From: Sphingobacterium sp. UBA5670
GTDB lineage: Bacteria; Bacteroidota; Bacteroidia; Sphingobacteriales; Sphingobacteriaceae
Length of the DNA stretch: 64,000 nt
NCBI RefSeq assembly: GCF_002420705.1
Contig: NZ_DIIM01000018.1
Span: 97,982 to 161,981, forward strand
Reading direction: 5' to 3'
Shown here: in pieces, positions 8,531 through 17,522 of the stretch
Layout: the number at the start of each line of letters is the position of its first letter
Position numbering within the stretch: position 1 is the first letter of the stretch
Notes under the pieces: model-generated
The model's input: the letters and a program-made list of their open reading frames with translations, nothing else
Told to the model about the DNA's origin: nothing
Databases searched by the model: none
Translations under genes and position numbers: made by a program

Positions 8531-9040
8531 CTAAAACTCAGTTTCCTCCACTTCTACCGCCGTCTCAATTACTTTTCTCGCAAGTTCTTCTTTAAAATCA
8601 ATAATATTCTTGCTGATCTTTTCGTCGTTTGTCCCAAGGATCTGGGCAGCCAATATGCCGGCATTCTTAGCAGCATTTAACGCGACAGTTGCTACTGGGA
8701 TACCATTGGGCATCTGAAGAATAGAAAGTACGGAGTCCCATCCATCAATGGAATTTGATGATTTTACAGGCACGCCTATTACAGGTAAATGTGTAATAGA
8801 AGCGACCATTCCGGGCAAATGCGCTGCACCACCGGCTCCAGCAATAATAACTTTCAAACCACGAAATGCTGCATTTTTGGCATAATCAAACATACGTTGT
8901 GGTGTACGATGTGCAGAGACGATCGTTACCTCAAATTCCACCCCAAGGGCTTTGAGCACATCTATCGCATCCTGCATAACAGGAAGGTCTGATTTGCTTC
9001 CCATGATAATGCCGACTTGGGCCTTATTATTGACTGACAT
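8531..9040 (-). CDS. purE: 5-(carboxyamino)imidazole ribonucleotide mutase PurE
   Basis: The 169-residue PurE converts N5-CAIR to CAIR in purine synthesis. Class I signatures are visible: GSKSDLPVM, SAHRTP, AGAGGAAHLPGM and LPVIGVPV. The gene begins 8 bases after purK ends, so the two sequential enzymes are co-transcribed. Confidence 0.97.
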   Translation of the reverse strand: MSVNNKAQVGIIMGSKSDLPVMQDAIDVLKALGVEFEVTIVSAHRTPQRMFDYAKNAAFRGLKVIIAGAGGAAHLPGMVASITHLPVIGVPVKSSNSIDGWDSVLSILQMPNGIPVATVALNAAKNAGILAAQILGTNDEKISKNIIDFKEELARKVIETAVEVEETEF

Positions 9041-9048
9041 AGTATTGT

Positions 9049-10191
9049 TTAAGCTTTAACTTTTAATATTTCTTGTACTTTTCTTGCATTGGAGATTGCT
9101 TTCTCCCGATCATCATTGATGATACAGACATGGCCCATTTTGCGGAATGGTTTTGTATATTTTTTTCCATATAAATGGATATATACGCCTTCCATCGCCA
9201 GTACCTCTTCTACTCCTTCGTATTTTGCCAATCCTTCATATCCATCTTCTCCCAAAAGGTTGATCATGACTGCATTCGACCTGCATCGGGTATCTCCCAA
9301 AGGCAGGTTAAATATCGCTCTCAAATGCTGTGCAAATTGTGATACATAGTTTCCCTCAATCGTTTGATGGCCGCTATTATGTGGCCGTGGAGCCAATTCA
9401 TTGACTAAGATATCGCCACTTTTTGTCAGGAACATTTCTACGGCCAATATACCGACAATCTGCAGGTCATCAGCGATTTTTTTAGCAATTGCCTCTGCGC
9501 GCTGTTGAATCTCTACACCATACAAGGACGGCGCAATTAAAAATTCCACCAAGTTGACCTGAGGATTGAATTCCATCTCTACCATTGGAAATGTAGACAC
9601 TTCACCTTTATCATTTCGAGCGACAATGACTGCAATTTCCTTTTCAAAATCTATCCATTCTTCAATTAAGCTAGGCTCTTCGAAAGCATCCTGGATATCC
9701 TGCTGCGTGACAATTTTCTTTACCCCTTTTCCATCATATCCATCCTTGCGCAATTTCTGGATATAGGGTAAGTTTAAAGAAGCGTTAATTAAATTATCTT
9801 TATTGGATATCAATTGAAATGCCGAAGTTGGTATATCATTTTGCTTAAAAAATTGCTTTTGTAGGCCTTTATCTTGAATCAGACGAATGATACGTGATTG
9901 TGGGTATACAATAACCCCCTCTCCTTCCAGTTTCTCCAAAGCATCTACATTCACTTTCTCAATTTCGATCGTGATCATGTCCAAGTCCTTACCGAAATTA
10001 TAGACCGTTTCAAAATCACCCAATGAACCACATTCAAATCTATTGCACAATTTACGACAAGGAGCATTCTTATCTGGGTCCAATACATGAACATTTACAT
10101 TGTAATTAATGGCTTCCTGGATTAGCATTCTTCCCAGTTGACCACCGCCAAGAATACCTAATTGTAGTTCACCATAAAAATCTTTTGCCAT
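9049..10191 (-). CDS. purK: 5-(carboxyamino)imidazole ribonucleotide synthase PurK
   Basis: This 380-residue ATP-grasp enzyme makes N5-CAIR from AIR, bicarbonate and ATP. It shows the N-terminal GILGGGQLGRML, the ATP-grasp loop LRKDGYDGKGVKK, and the LAPRPHNSGH motif near the active site. It is directly upstream of purE. Only 31 bp separate it from the nuoB stop codon, so it may share the nuoAB transcript. Confidence 0.97.
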   Translation of the reverse strand: MAKDFYGELQLGILGGGQLGRMLIQEAINYNVNVHVLDPDKNAPCRKLCNRFECGSLGDFETVYNFGKDLDMITIEIEKVNVDALEKLEGEGVIVYPQSRIIRLIQDKGLQKQFFKQNDIPTSAFQLISNKDNLINASLNLPYIQKLRKDGYDGKGVKKIVTQQDIQDAFEEPSLIEEWIDFEKEIAVIVARNDKGEVSTFPMVEMEFNPQVNLVEFLIAPSLYGVEIQQRAEAIAKKIADDLQIVGILAVEMFLTKSGDILVNELAPRPHNSGHQTIEGNYVSQFAQHLRAIFNLPLGDTRCRSNAVMINLLGEDGYEGLAKYEGVEEVLAMEGVYIHLYGKKYTKPFRKMGHVCIINDDREKAISNARKVQEILKVKA

Positions 10192-10222
10192 AATTGATTT
10201 AAAATCTTATAAAATTTATCTT

Positions 10223-10726
10223 TTAAGCTTTTTCCTTGAACAATTGTTCACCTAATAAGCTTTCTTTATCTATCTTTTTTTGCAATTCAATAAAAGCACC
10301 GATCAGTGCTTCGGGACGTGGTGGGCATCCCTGGACATAAACATCCACAGGGATAATGCGATCTACCCCTTTGACCACATGATAACCATGCTGCCAATAT
10401 GGACCACCACAGTTGGAGCAAGAGCCCATCGAAATAACATATTTAGGGTCGGGCATCTGTTCGTATAGTTTCTTGATACGATCGGCCATCTTAAAGGTAA
10501 CTGTTCCAGCAATAATGATCACATCGGATTGCCTTGGTGAAGGTCTTGGAAATACGCCCATTCGATCCAAATCATAGGTTGAAGCCATTGCTCCCATCAT
10601 TTCGATGGCACAGCAAGCGATACCAAAGCTCATAGGCCACATCGAAGATAATCTCGCCCAGTTAAGCAAATCATCCAACTTAGCGACAACAACACCATTA
10701 TTCTGCAATTGACTCTCTAAACTCAT
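10223..10726 (-). CDS. nuoB: NADH-quinone oxidoreductase subunit B
   Basis: The 167-residue complex I subunit carries the ligands of cluster N2 near the quinone site: the double cysteine in GIACCAIEMM, GSCSNCGGPYW and VQGCPPRPEAL. The length is normal. It follows nuoA by 2 bases. The other nuo subunits are not in this stretch; purK and purE come next. Confidence 0.96.
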   Translation of the reverse strand: MSLESQLQNNGVVVAKLDDLLNWARLSSMWPMSFGIACCAIEMMGAMASTYDLDRMGVFPRPSPRQSDVIIIAGTVTFKMADRIKKLYEQMPDPKYVISMGSCSNCGGPYWQHGYHVVKGVDRIIPVDVYVQGCPPRPEALIGAFIELQKKIDKESLLGEQLFKEKA

Positions 10727-10728
10727 GC

Positions 10729-11319
10729 TTAATCAGGTTTTTTAAATCTTGGTTTAAAAGCTGGCTTTGGTGTAGCAACAGCTTCTTCCGCCATTTTCTC
10801 CACGATGGATGCTTCTACAGCATAGCCCTTATAATCGCGTACCTGATAAGTCCTGCTATTCAGGCTTGCATAGGCACTATCCGGGATAGCTACAGGAACT
10901 TTAGGCAATGACACATTTGGTTTTACCCATTCCAGATCCCCTTTTTTCCATACAAATATCAATCCCAGAATTAAAACACCAATAAACATGGCCATTTCAA
11001 TCATGGTAAACCACCCCCATCTTCCATCTGCTGCAATGTATTCCGACTGCCCGAATACGGTAGCCCATGGAAAAATAAAAATAAGCTCGACATCAAAAAG
11101 TAAAAATACCAGAGCGATAACATAAAACCGTGGATTAAACTGAACCCAAGAAGAACCGATGGGATCCTCTCCACATTCGTAGGTACCAGATTTAATAGGA
11201 TTATTCTTTTTTGGAGAGATTAAACGTGCTAAAAAAATGGTGGCACAGACTAACAGTGCCCCTATCAGAAGAATGATAAGGATTTTGCCGTATTCAGATA
11301 ATTGCGCGGGGTCATCCAT
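10729..11319 (-). CDS. nuoA: NADH-quinone oxidoreductase subunit A
   Basis: This membrane subunit of complex I has three helices and the conserved segments ECGEDPIGSSWVQFNPRFY and LLFDVELIFIFPW. The C-terminal region after the third helix extends about 70 residues (PNVSLPKVPV... to RFKKPD), longer than in proteobacterial NuoA. I chose the ATG at 11319. An upstream in-frame ATG at 11352 would add 11 residues, but a -7 promoter motif at 11328-11335 lies between the two. Confidence 0.93.
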   Translation of the reverse strand: MDDPAQLSEYGKILIILLIGALLVCATIFLARLISPKKNNPIKSGTYECGEDPIGSSWVQFNPRFYVIALVFLLFDVELIFIFPWATVFGQSEYIAADGRWGWFTMIEMAMFIGVLILGLIFVWKKGDLEWVKPNVSLPKVPVAIPDSAYASLNSRTYQVRDYKGYAVEASIVEKMAEEAVATPKPAFKPRFKKPD

Positions 11320-11327
11320 AATGATCA

Positions 11328-11335
11328 CAAATTTA
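11328..11335 (-). promoter_or_regulatory. Possible -7 element for nuoAB
   Basis: The minus strand reads TAAATTTG, a perfect TAnnTTTG match. It lies only 8 bases upstream of the ATG at 11319, so a transcript from here would have almost no leader. No clear -33 element was seen. Confidence 0.35.
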
Positions 11336-11597
11336 ACAAATATTTCGTTCACTCGAGTGAGGAACTTGAAATTACGAATTATTTCTTTAAAAAAAGCTCG
11401 AATTTTACGGAATCACCGACAGCCCTGTTGCATATATATGTTGGATCAATCTAATGAAGGGCACAGCCGAACGCCGAAATTAATCAGAAGAGCAATACAA
11501 TAAACAAAACCTTCATGATTGCGCAGACACCAACAGCAATGAAGGGGACGGAAGATTCTTTACTGCAGATAACATCAGACACTTTTAAAAAAAAATA

Positions 11598-11620
11598 GGG
11601 CATCGTATAAAACGATGCCC
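11598..11620 (-). terminator. Terminator after ffh
   Basis: GGGCATCGT (11598-11606) pairs with ACGATGCCC (11612-11620). On the minus strand a T-rich run follows. It lies 28 bases past the ffh stop codon. Confidence 0.85.
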
Positions 11621-11648
11621 TTCCTATGATGTAACTATTCTCTAAAAA

Positions 11649-12989
11649 TTACATTTTTCCTGGCATTTTGGGCATATTACGCATCAATTTAGCCGCCATC
11701 GCTGGATTGGACATCTGCTTCATGACTTTACGCATATCACCAAATTGTTTCAATAACTTATTCACCTCATTGATATCAGTACCTGATCCTTTGGCAATAC
11801 GTAAACGACGTTTTTGATCAATAACATCTGGGTTTTCACGTTCGAAAGGAGTCATCGAGTCAATAATTGCTTCAATGGGTTTGAACGCATTATCATCCAC
11901 TTCAATATCTTTCATCGCCTTACCTACACCGGGGATCATTCCCATGAGATCCTTCATATTCCCCATTTTCTTGATCTGTTGAATCTGGGATTTAAAATCG
12001 TTGAAATCGAATTTATTTTTACGAATTTTCTTTTGAAGCTCAGCAGCTTGCTTCTCGTCAAACTGTTGCTGTGCACGCTCCACCAAGGATACAACGTCAC
12101 CCATACCCAAGATACGGGATGCCATACGATCAGGGTGGAATACATCCAGTGCATCCATCTTTTCGCCTGTACCGATAAACTTAATTGGCTTATTAACGAC
12201 AGATTTGATGGATAAAGCAGCTCCACCGCGTGTATCACCATCCAATTTCGTTAAGACCACACCTGTAAAGTCTAGACGGTCATTGAACGTTTTAGCTGTA
12301 TTGACAGCATCTTGACCAGTCATTGAATCCACAACAAATAGGATCTCGTCAGGTTTCGTAGCCTCTTTAACCGCAGTAATCTCCACCATTAAAGGCTCGT
12401 CAATTGCCAAACGACCCGCGGTATCGATAATTACGATATTGTTGCCATTACGTTTAGCTTCTTCCACACCGGCTTTAGCAATTGCAATAGGATCAGTAGA
12501 CTCACGGTTCACATAAACTGGCACGCCAACTTGTTCTGCGAGCACTTCCAATTGATCGATCGCAGCAGGGCGGTATACGTCACCTGCTACCAATAATGGC
12601 TTTTTATTCTTCTTATCTTTCAGATACAAGGCCAGCTTACCTGAGAAAGTTGTTTTACCAGCCCCATTCAACCCCGCAATTAGGATGACTGTTGGATTTT
12701 TTCCAGTCTCAAGCTCCGTAACAGATCCGCCCATCAAAGCTGTCAACTCATCGTTCATGATCTTCGTCAACAATTGGCCGGGGGAAATACTTGTCAATAC
12801 ATTTTCACCCAAAGCTTTTTGCTTAACATCGTCGGTAAAAGTTTTGGCAGTTTTATAATTCACATCGGCATCCAACAACGCTTTGCGAATTTCTTTCATC
12901 GTTTCGGCAACGTTGATCTCGGTAATACTACCCTGTCCTTTTAATACTTTAAAGGCCCTATCTAACTTATCTTGAAGATTTGAAAACAT
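11649..12989 (-). CDS. ffh: Signal recognition particle GTPase Ffh
   Basis: The 446-residue SRP54 protein has an N domain, a G domain with GLNGAGKTTFSGKLA, the insertion GDVYRPAAIDQL, DTAGRL and TKLDGD, and a methionine-rich M domain at the end (MRKVMKQMSNPAMAAKLMRNMPKMPG). It binds signal sequences and 4.5S RNA and delivers ribosomes to FtsY. It is monocistronic, with a promoter motif 30 bases upstream and its own terminator. Confidence 0.97.
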   Translation of the reverse strand: MFSNLQDKLDRAFKVLKGQGSITEINVAETMKEIRKALLDADVNYKTAKTFTDDVKQKALGENVLTSISPGQLLTKIMNDELTALMGGSVTELETGKNPTVILIAGLNGAGKTTFSGKLALYLKDKKNKKPLLVAGDVYRPAAIDQLEVLAEQVGVPVYVNRESTDPIAIAKAGVEEAKRNGNNIVIIDTAGRLAIDEPLMVEITAVKEATKPDEILFVVDSMTGQDAVNTAKTFNDRLDFTGVVLTKLDGDTRGGAALSIKSVVNKPIKFIGTGEKMDALDVFHPDRMASRILGMGDVVSLVERAQQQFDEKQAAELQKKIRKNKFDFNDFKSQIQQIKKMGNMKDLMGMIPGVGKAMKDIEVDDNAFKPIEAIIDSMTPFERENPDVIDQKRRLRIAKGSGTDINEVNKLLKQFGDMRKVMKQMSNPAMAAKLMRNMPKMPGKM

Positions 12990-13018
12990 AAAATCTGAAT
13001 CTTATTCTATATAAACAG

Positions 13019-13026
13019 CAAAGTTA
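13019..13026 (-). promoter_or_regulatory. -7 promoter element for ffh
   Basis: The minus strand reads TAACTTTG, a perfect TAnnTTTG match 30 bases upstream of the ffh start codon. Confidence 0.5.
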
Positions 13027-13063
13027 AAAAAATTGTCTATAGTAACCTCATTAACACGCCATA

Positions 13064-13096
13064 AAAAATGCGACTATAAAAAATAATCGCATTTTT
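13064..13096 (-). terminator. Terminator after the zinc metallopeptidase gene
   Basis: AAAAATGCGA (13064-13073) pairs perfectly with TCGCATTTTT (13087-13096). On the minus strand it ends in a T-run. A 15-base direct repeat, TATCTGTAATTAATC, sits beside it at 13114-13128 and 13136-13150. The second copy overlaps the gene's stop codon. Confidence 0.75.
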
Positions 13097-13144
13097 GCAG
13101 GTGAAAGCTACAGTATCTGTAATTAATCCTTACAATATCTGTAA

Positions 13145-13840
13145 TTAATCACTTCTACGGCCGCCAAATAAAATGGACGCATAATATAAAAGTGTCACCA
13201 GTGCACTTAGTGCCGCAACAACATAGGTCATTGCTGCCCATTTTAATGCATCTTTCGCTCCCTCATGCTCTTCGCCGTTATACGTCACACCAGCATGGTT
13301 CAACCATTCCAAAGCGCGATTTGAGGCGTCAAACTCGACCGGTAATGTGATAAAAGAAAACAACGTTGTGATAGCCAAAGCCCCGACCCCAACAGCCAGA
13401 AGCCAAGGATTACCTCCTTTGGAAAAAGCAAATAACATTACCCCAAGCATCAACACCCATGATGTCAACTTGGAAGCTGCATTGACCATCGGTACCATCG
13501 CCGAACGGAAACCCAGCCATTTATAAGCTTTAGCGTGCTGTACAGCGTGACCGCATTCGTGCGCTGCCACTGCTGCTGCTGCAACACTCCGGCCGCTGTA
13601 AACTTCGGGACTTAAATTAACTGTTTTATCCGAAGGATTATAGTGGTCTCCCAAACGATCTGGGATAGACAATACCTTTACATCATATATACCATTGTCA
13701 TTTAACATTTTTTGTGCAATCTCAGCTCCAGACATACCGTTACCCAACGGCATCTCGGAGTATTTTTTAAATTTGTTTTTGAATCTTGTTTGGACAATTA
13801 GGCTCACCACCATTATTCCAATAAATAAAATCAAGTACAT
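13145..13840 (-). CDS. Membrane zinc metallopeptidase (YugP family)
   Basis: The 231-residue protein begins with a membrane helix and has the zinc motif HECGH within AAAAVAAHECGHAVQHA, followed by further helices (about 125-145, 150-170 and 205-225). The GGRRSD tail closes it. This matches the neutral zinc metallopeptidase family typified by Bacillus YugP. Substrates are unknown; housekeeping membrane-protein quality control is a guess. It is monocistronic with its own terminator. Confidence 0.9.
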   Translation of the reverse strand: MYLILFIGIMVVSLIVQTRFKNKFKKYSEMPLGNGMSGAEIAQKMLNDNGIYDVKVLSIPDRLGDHYNPSDKTVNLSPEVYSGRSVAAAAVAAHECGHAVQHAKAYKWLGFRSAMVPMVNAASKLTSWVLMLGVMLFAFSKGGNPWLLAVGVGALAITTLFSFITLPVEFDASNRALEWLNHAGVTYNGEEHEGAKDALKWAAMTYVVAALSALVTLLYYASILFGGRRSD

Positions 13841-14231
13841 AGCTGTTCAATCGTTTTATAGTTACAATATGACTATCAAACCTTATTCCAATCCCGGAAA
13901 AAAGGCGTGTGCATGAATTTCTAAGATAAAAAAAGTCTTTGACCTGACAAAAGGAACAGGTTCTTCTGATCTCCACATGACATAATTGCCAGATCATTTG
14001 GACAAATAACTCCGCTTTCAACTTCAATCCAGCAAAACAATTGCGCTGTTTAACAAGATTTCAATACGTATACTCATCGGTCATTTCTGGAGACGTGCAG
14101 TTATTTTAAATTCAATCAGGGGATAGATTATTGAAGGAAATAACTTTTGAAGACATCGCCTTATGATAAAACAGAGGATGGGAAAATACAAAAGCGGCGC
14201 CCCCCAAGTGGCTCCAATTAAAATTGTAAAT
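13841..14231. other. Intergenic region without a recognised gene
   Basis: This stretch of nearly 400 bp lies between two minus-strand genes. Beyond the upstream sequence expected for the metallopeptidase, I see no convincing open reading frame, repeat or RNA. Confidence 0.4.
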
Positions 14232-14261
14232 AAAGAGGGACGTTTAAAAACGTCCCTCTTT
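14232..14261 (-). terminator. Terminator after the ECF sigma factor gene
   Basis: AAAGAGGGACGTTT (14232-14245) pairs with AAACGTCCCTCTTT (14248-14261), a perfect inverted repeat just past the stop codon at 14270. T-runs on both strands are possible. Confidence 0.85.
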
Positions 14262-14269
14262 ATTATCTA

Positions 14270-14866
14270 TTATAAATAGCCCATTTGCAGGGTCAGATCG
14301 GTACCTTCGATCATTTTACGTAAGTTACTTAATGCATAACGCATTCGCCCTAAAGCGGTGTTGATACTTACTTCAGTTATTTCCGCAATATCTTTAAAAC
14401 TCATATCGCAAAAGTGGCGCATGATGAGCACTTCTTTCTGATCATCCGGAAGTTTTTGAATCATTTTCTTGAGATCAACATCAACCTGTTGTTTGAGCAT
14501 CTTGGATTCCGCACTTTCATCGCTAAATTCAAGTACCTCAAAAATATCAAAACCATCGGCATTTACAATATTTGGGGCACGTTTTGCCTTTCTAAAAAAG
14601 TCAACAATCATATTGTGTGCTATACGAATAGCCCAAGGCAAAAATTTACCTTCTTCATTATACTTACCTGATTTTAATGTGTTGATGATTTTAATGAAAG
14701 TCTCCTGGAAAATATCTTCAGCAAGATATTCATCTTTTACTTTCATATATATAGAGGTATAAATTTTCGATTTATATCGATTCAACAATGCCTCTAGGCC
14801 GGACTCTTGGCCACCGACATACATTTGGATCAACTCTTGATCGCTTTTACTTTTTAAAAGTCTCAT
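14270..14866 (-). CDS. ECF-type RNA polymerase sigma factor
   Basis: The 198-residue protein has region 2 (LLNRYKSKIYTSIYMKVKDEYLAEDIFQETFIKII, then the promoter-melting FLPWAIRIAHNMIVDFFRK) and region 4 with a helix-turn-helix (MSFKDIAEITEVSINTALGRMRYAL). A 30-residue acidic linker joins them. No anti-sigma gene lies next to it. It is monocistronic with its own terminator, which suggests control other than a neighbouring anti-sigma factor. Confidence 0.93.
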   Translation of the reverse strand: MRLLKSKSDQELIQMYVGGQESGLEALLNRYKSKIYTSIYMKVKDEYLAEDIFQETFIKIINTLKSGKYNEEGKFLPWAIRIAHNMIVDFFRKAKRAPNIVNADGFDIFEVLEFSDESAESKMLKQQVDVDLKKMIQKLPDDQKEVLIMRHFCDMSFKDIAEITEVSINTALGRMRYALSNLRKMIEGTDLTLQMGYL

Positions 14867-15348
14867 ACGTCACTTACTTTTTTAGCAGTTCGCAAATAAA
14901 TTATCAGTTCTGTGTTAAAATGTAAATGTTTGCCGTATAAACTACCCTTTCTTATTGTAAAACAATTAATTAATCTCAAACCAAATTACCGCAAAATAAA
15001 TGAGTAATCAAATTATTACAATTTATTTTAAGATTTTTTAACATTTAAAAATAAGTTTTCCTCTCCACATTTCCAAAACGAAGCTCTTACCCAATTACTC
15101 CAATACCATCAAACAAGCTACAAACAACAGCAGTACACGAGAAGGACAACACGGTAACAGGGCATTCTATAACCCGGACTTTATAGGGAGCTTACAGGGA
15201 CCTCATCCGGACCTCATTCGGATGAATCCCTATAAGAACCGTTTAAAGTACGATTCAGATTCGTATAAAATTCCTATGATAAGTTAAGTTGGTAGAGACT
15301 TATACCGTAAATGTTACGTTGAAAAATAGCTGTAAGAAAAGAAATAAA
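14867..15348. other. Intergenic region with a nested inverted repeat
   Basis: About 480 bp without a supported gene. The first part is AT-rich upstream sequence of the sigma gene. At 15181-15235 there is a structured element: TTATAGGGA (15181-15189) pairs with TCCCTATAA (15227-15235). Inside it is a smaller inverted repeat, ATCCG...CGGAT, and an 11-base near-direct repeat (CCTCATCCGGA / CCTCATTCGGA). Confidence 0.5.
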
Positions 15349-15381
15349 AAAGCGGAATCACCTTGTCGGTCATTCCGCTTT
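15349..15381 (-). terminator. Terminator after glyA
   Basis: AAAGCGGAAT (15349-15358) pairs with ATTCCGCTTT (15372-15381). On the minus strand a T-rich run follows. It begins about 20 bases beyond the glyA stop codon. Confidence 0.8.
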
Positions 15382-15401
15382 ATATTCCTACGGGGAATGT
15401 C

Positions 15402-16673
15402 TTATTTATACAACGGGAACTCAGCCATCATTGCTCTAACTTTACCATGGATCAAATCCAGTTGGGCATCATTAGACGCATTTTTCAATGCCTCATCGAT
15501 CAATTCGCCGATTTGTACAATTTCATTTTCTTTAATACCACGTGTGGTAATAGCCGCTGTACCGAAACGCACACCTGAAGTGACAAAAGGAGAACGTGTA
15601 TCAAAAGGAACCATGTTTTTATTTGTTGTGATACCTGCTTTGCCCAACACAGCTTCCGCTTCTTTACCAGAAATATCTTTGTTACGAAGATCCACCAACA
15701 TCAAGTGATTGTCTGTACCGCCAGAGATGATCTTATAATCTCTTTCTACGAAGAATTGTGCCAATGCCGCTGCATTTTTCTTCACCTGAACGATATATTC
15801 CATATAATCATCAGATAAAGCCTCGCCATACGCGATCGCTTTCGCAGCAATGGTATGCTCTAAAGGACCACCTTGTGTACCTGGGAATACAGCCAGATCC
15901 AATAATTGCGTAATTGTACGGATTTCACCTTTAGGCGTTTTGATACCCCATGGATTTTCAAAATCTTTACCGACCATGATCATACCACCACGTGGACCAC
16001 GAAGCGTTTTGTGCGTAGTTGTCGTAACGATATGGCAATGTGGAAGTGGATCATTCAATAAACCACGAGCGATTAAACCCGCAGGGTGAGAAATATCTGC
16101 CATCACGATAGCACCAATTTCGTCTGCAACTTTACGGATGCGTGCGTAATCCCAATCACGAGAATAAGCAGAAGCACCACAGATGATCATCTTCGGTTTT
16201 TCACGAAGCGCTGTTTCTTCCAGTTGCTCGTAGTCAATTAGACCAGTATCTTCTTTTACACCATAAAATAATGGTTGATAGATCTTACCAGATAAGTTAG
16301 CTGGTGATCCGTGTGTCAAGTGACCACCGTGAGATAAATCAAGACCTAAAATTTTGTCTCCAGGTTTGATTGTCGCCAAAAAAACAGCCGCATTTGCTTG
16401 TGCACCAGAGTGAGGTTGAACGTTTACCCATTCTGCGCCAAATAATTGTTTTGCACGATCAATTGCGATGGTTTCAATCTCATCCACAACTTCGCAACCT
16501 CCATAGTAACGTTTTCCTGGGAGGCCTTCTGCATATTTATTTGTCAACACTGAACCAGCAGCTTCCATCACTTGTTTTGAAACAAAGTTTTCTGAAGCAA
16601 TTAATTCAATACCCTCTTCTTGGCGTTTAAGCTCATCAGCTATTAAATTAAAAATGGCTTGATCTCTTTCCAT
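15402..16673 (-). CDS. glyA: Serine hydroxymethyltransferase
   Basis: This 423-residue PLP enzyme interconverts serine and glycine while loading tetrahydrofolate with a one-carbon unit. Family motifs include IELIASENFVS, the substrate-pocket YYGGCEVVDEIE, DLSHGGHLTHG, and the PLP lysine in TTTTHKTLRGPRGG. The length is standard. It has its own promoter motif about 48 bases upstream and a terminator. Confidence 0.97.
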   Translation of the reverse strand: MERDQAIFNLIADELKRQEEGIELIASENFVSKQVMEAAGSVLTNKYAEGLPGKRYYGGCEVVDEIETIAIDRAKQLFGAEWVNVQPHSGAQANAAVFLATIKPGDKILGLDLSHGGHLTHGSPANLSGKIYQPLFYGVKEDTGLIDYEQLEETALREKPKMIICGASAYSRDWDYARIRKVADEIGAIVMADISHPAGLIARGLLNDPLPHCHIVTTTTHKTLRGPRGGMIMVGKDFENPWGIKTPKGEIRTITQLLDLAVFPGTQGGPLEHTIAAKAIAYGEALSDDYMEYIVQVKKNAAALAQFFVERDYKIISGGTDNHLMLVDLRNKDISGKEAEAVLGKAGITTNKNMVPFDTRSPFVTSGVRFGTAAITTRGIKENEIVQIGELIDEALKNASNDAQLDLIHGKVRAMMAEFPLYK

Positions 16674-16720
16674 TGTTTTTAAATGTTGTAAAGTAAATTT
16701 TGTAGTTTATTTTAATGCCT

Positions 16721-16728
16721 CAAAGATA
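16721..16728 (-). promoter_or_regulatory. -7 promoter element for glyA
   Basis: The minus strand reads TATCTTTG, a perfect TAnnTTTG match. Predicted transcription start is near 16714, giving a leader of about 40 bases. Confidence 0.55.
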
Positions 16729-16922
16729 GCATATTCCATAAAGAATATCGACAAAAAGGCATATTTTATTAAATGTTCTTAGCGAAACAGCCTTATTTAT
16801 GCAAATTACCTAATTAGGCAAGGAACATTTTATTGTACCACGAGCCGAATAAGCCTACGAAAAATTTAATGTTTCGAAAATGTCAAAAAATCCAGGTCAA
16901 GCTATTTGCCATTAAAAAAATG

Positions 16923-16930
16923 TATTTTTG
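16923..16930 (+). promoter_or_regulatory. -7 promoter element for the Fe-S carrier gene
   Basis: TATTTTTG matches TAnnTTTG and lies 28 bases before the start codon at 16958. A TTTG at 16905-16908 may be part of the -33 element, although the spacing is short. Confidence 0.45.
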
Positions 16931-16957
16931 TATTGGATTGGTTAAAACATTATTATA

Positions 16958-17308
16958 ATGAGTACAGAACATACAGCAGTTGCTCCTGTTTCTTTAACAG
17001 ACGGGGCAATCAAGGAACTAAATAAATTAAAGGATCAACAAGAAATCTCTGATGATTTTGGTTTACGTGTCGGTGTCGAAGGCGGTGGTTGTTCCGGCAT
17101 GAGTTATATCTTGGGCTTCGACCAGAAAAAGGACGGGGATAACGAATACGAAATTCAAGGAATTCGCATCTTTATGAATAAAGCGCATGGCCTATATCTT
17201 GCTGGTATGGAAATCGACTTCAAATCAGGACTCGATGCAAGGGGGTTCACATTCAACAATCCCAATGCAACAAGCACCTGCGGGTGCGGCAGCAGTTTTT
17301 CAGCTTAG
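16958..17308 (+). CDS. A-type iron-sulfur carrier (HesB/IscA/SufA family)
   Basis: The 116-residue protein contains the three conserved cysteines of A-type carriers: Cys45 in GGGCSGMSY and Cys108 and Cys110 in the C-terminal TCGCG. These proteins pass iron-sulfur clusters to target enzymes. It stands alone with its own promoter and terminator, away from a suf or isc operon in this window. Confidence 0.94.
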   Translation: MSTEHTAVAPVSLTDGAIKELNKLKDQQEISDDFGLRVGVEGGGCSGMSYILGFDQKKDGDNEYEIQGIRIFMNKAHGLYLAGMEIDFKSGLDARGFTFNNPNATSTCGCGSSFSA

Positions 17309-17334
17309 TTGAATTTCAACACAAATGAAATAAC

Positions 17335-17362
17335 AAAGGGACTGCCAATAGGTAGTCCCTTT
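17335..17362 (+). terminator. Terminator after the Fe-S carrier gene
   Basis: AAAGGGACTGCC (17335-17346) pairs with GGTAGTCCCTTT (17351-17362), with one G-U pair and a 4-base loop, and is followed by T residues. Confidence 0.85.
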
Positions 17363-17522
17363 TTCGTAGTAGCCATACCGCTATTTCCAGTAATATACTC
17401 AAGGAAAGATTTCAAAGAATCTGATCTCTATTTAATGATAATAGGACAACAAAGCCCTCTTTCATTTTCCATCATAAATCACTAAATTAGCGACCTTTAG
17501 AAAAGAAGCATACAACAGTCTG

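Noticed and set aside
11814..12215. 133-residue plus-strand reading frame.
   Set aside because: It is antisense to ffh, which is unambiguous.
13114..13150. 15-base direct repeat at the 3' end of the zinc metallopeptidase gene considered as an attachment site.
   Set aside because: There is no integrase, tRNA or foreign gene content nearby. The copies are 7 bases apart and look like a local slippage duplication.
15181..15235. Nested inverted repeat considered as an integron attC site.
   Set aside because: The conserved attC core ends (RYYYAAC/GTTRRRY) are absent, and no integrase or cassette structure is present.
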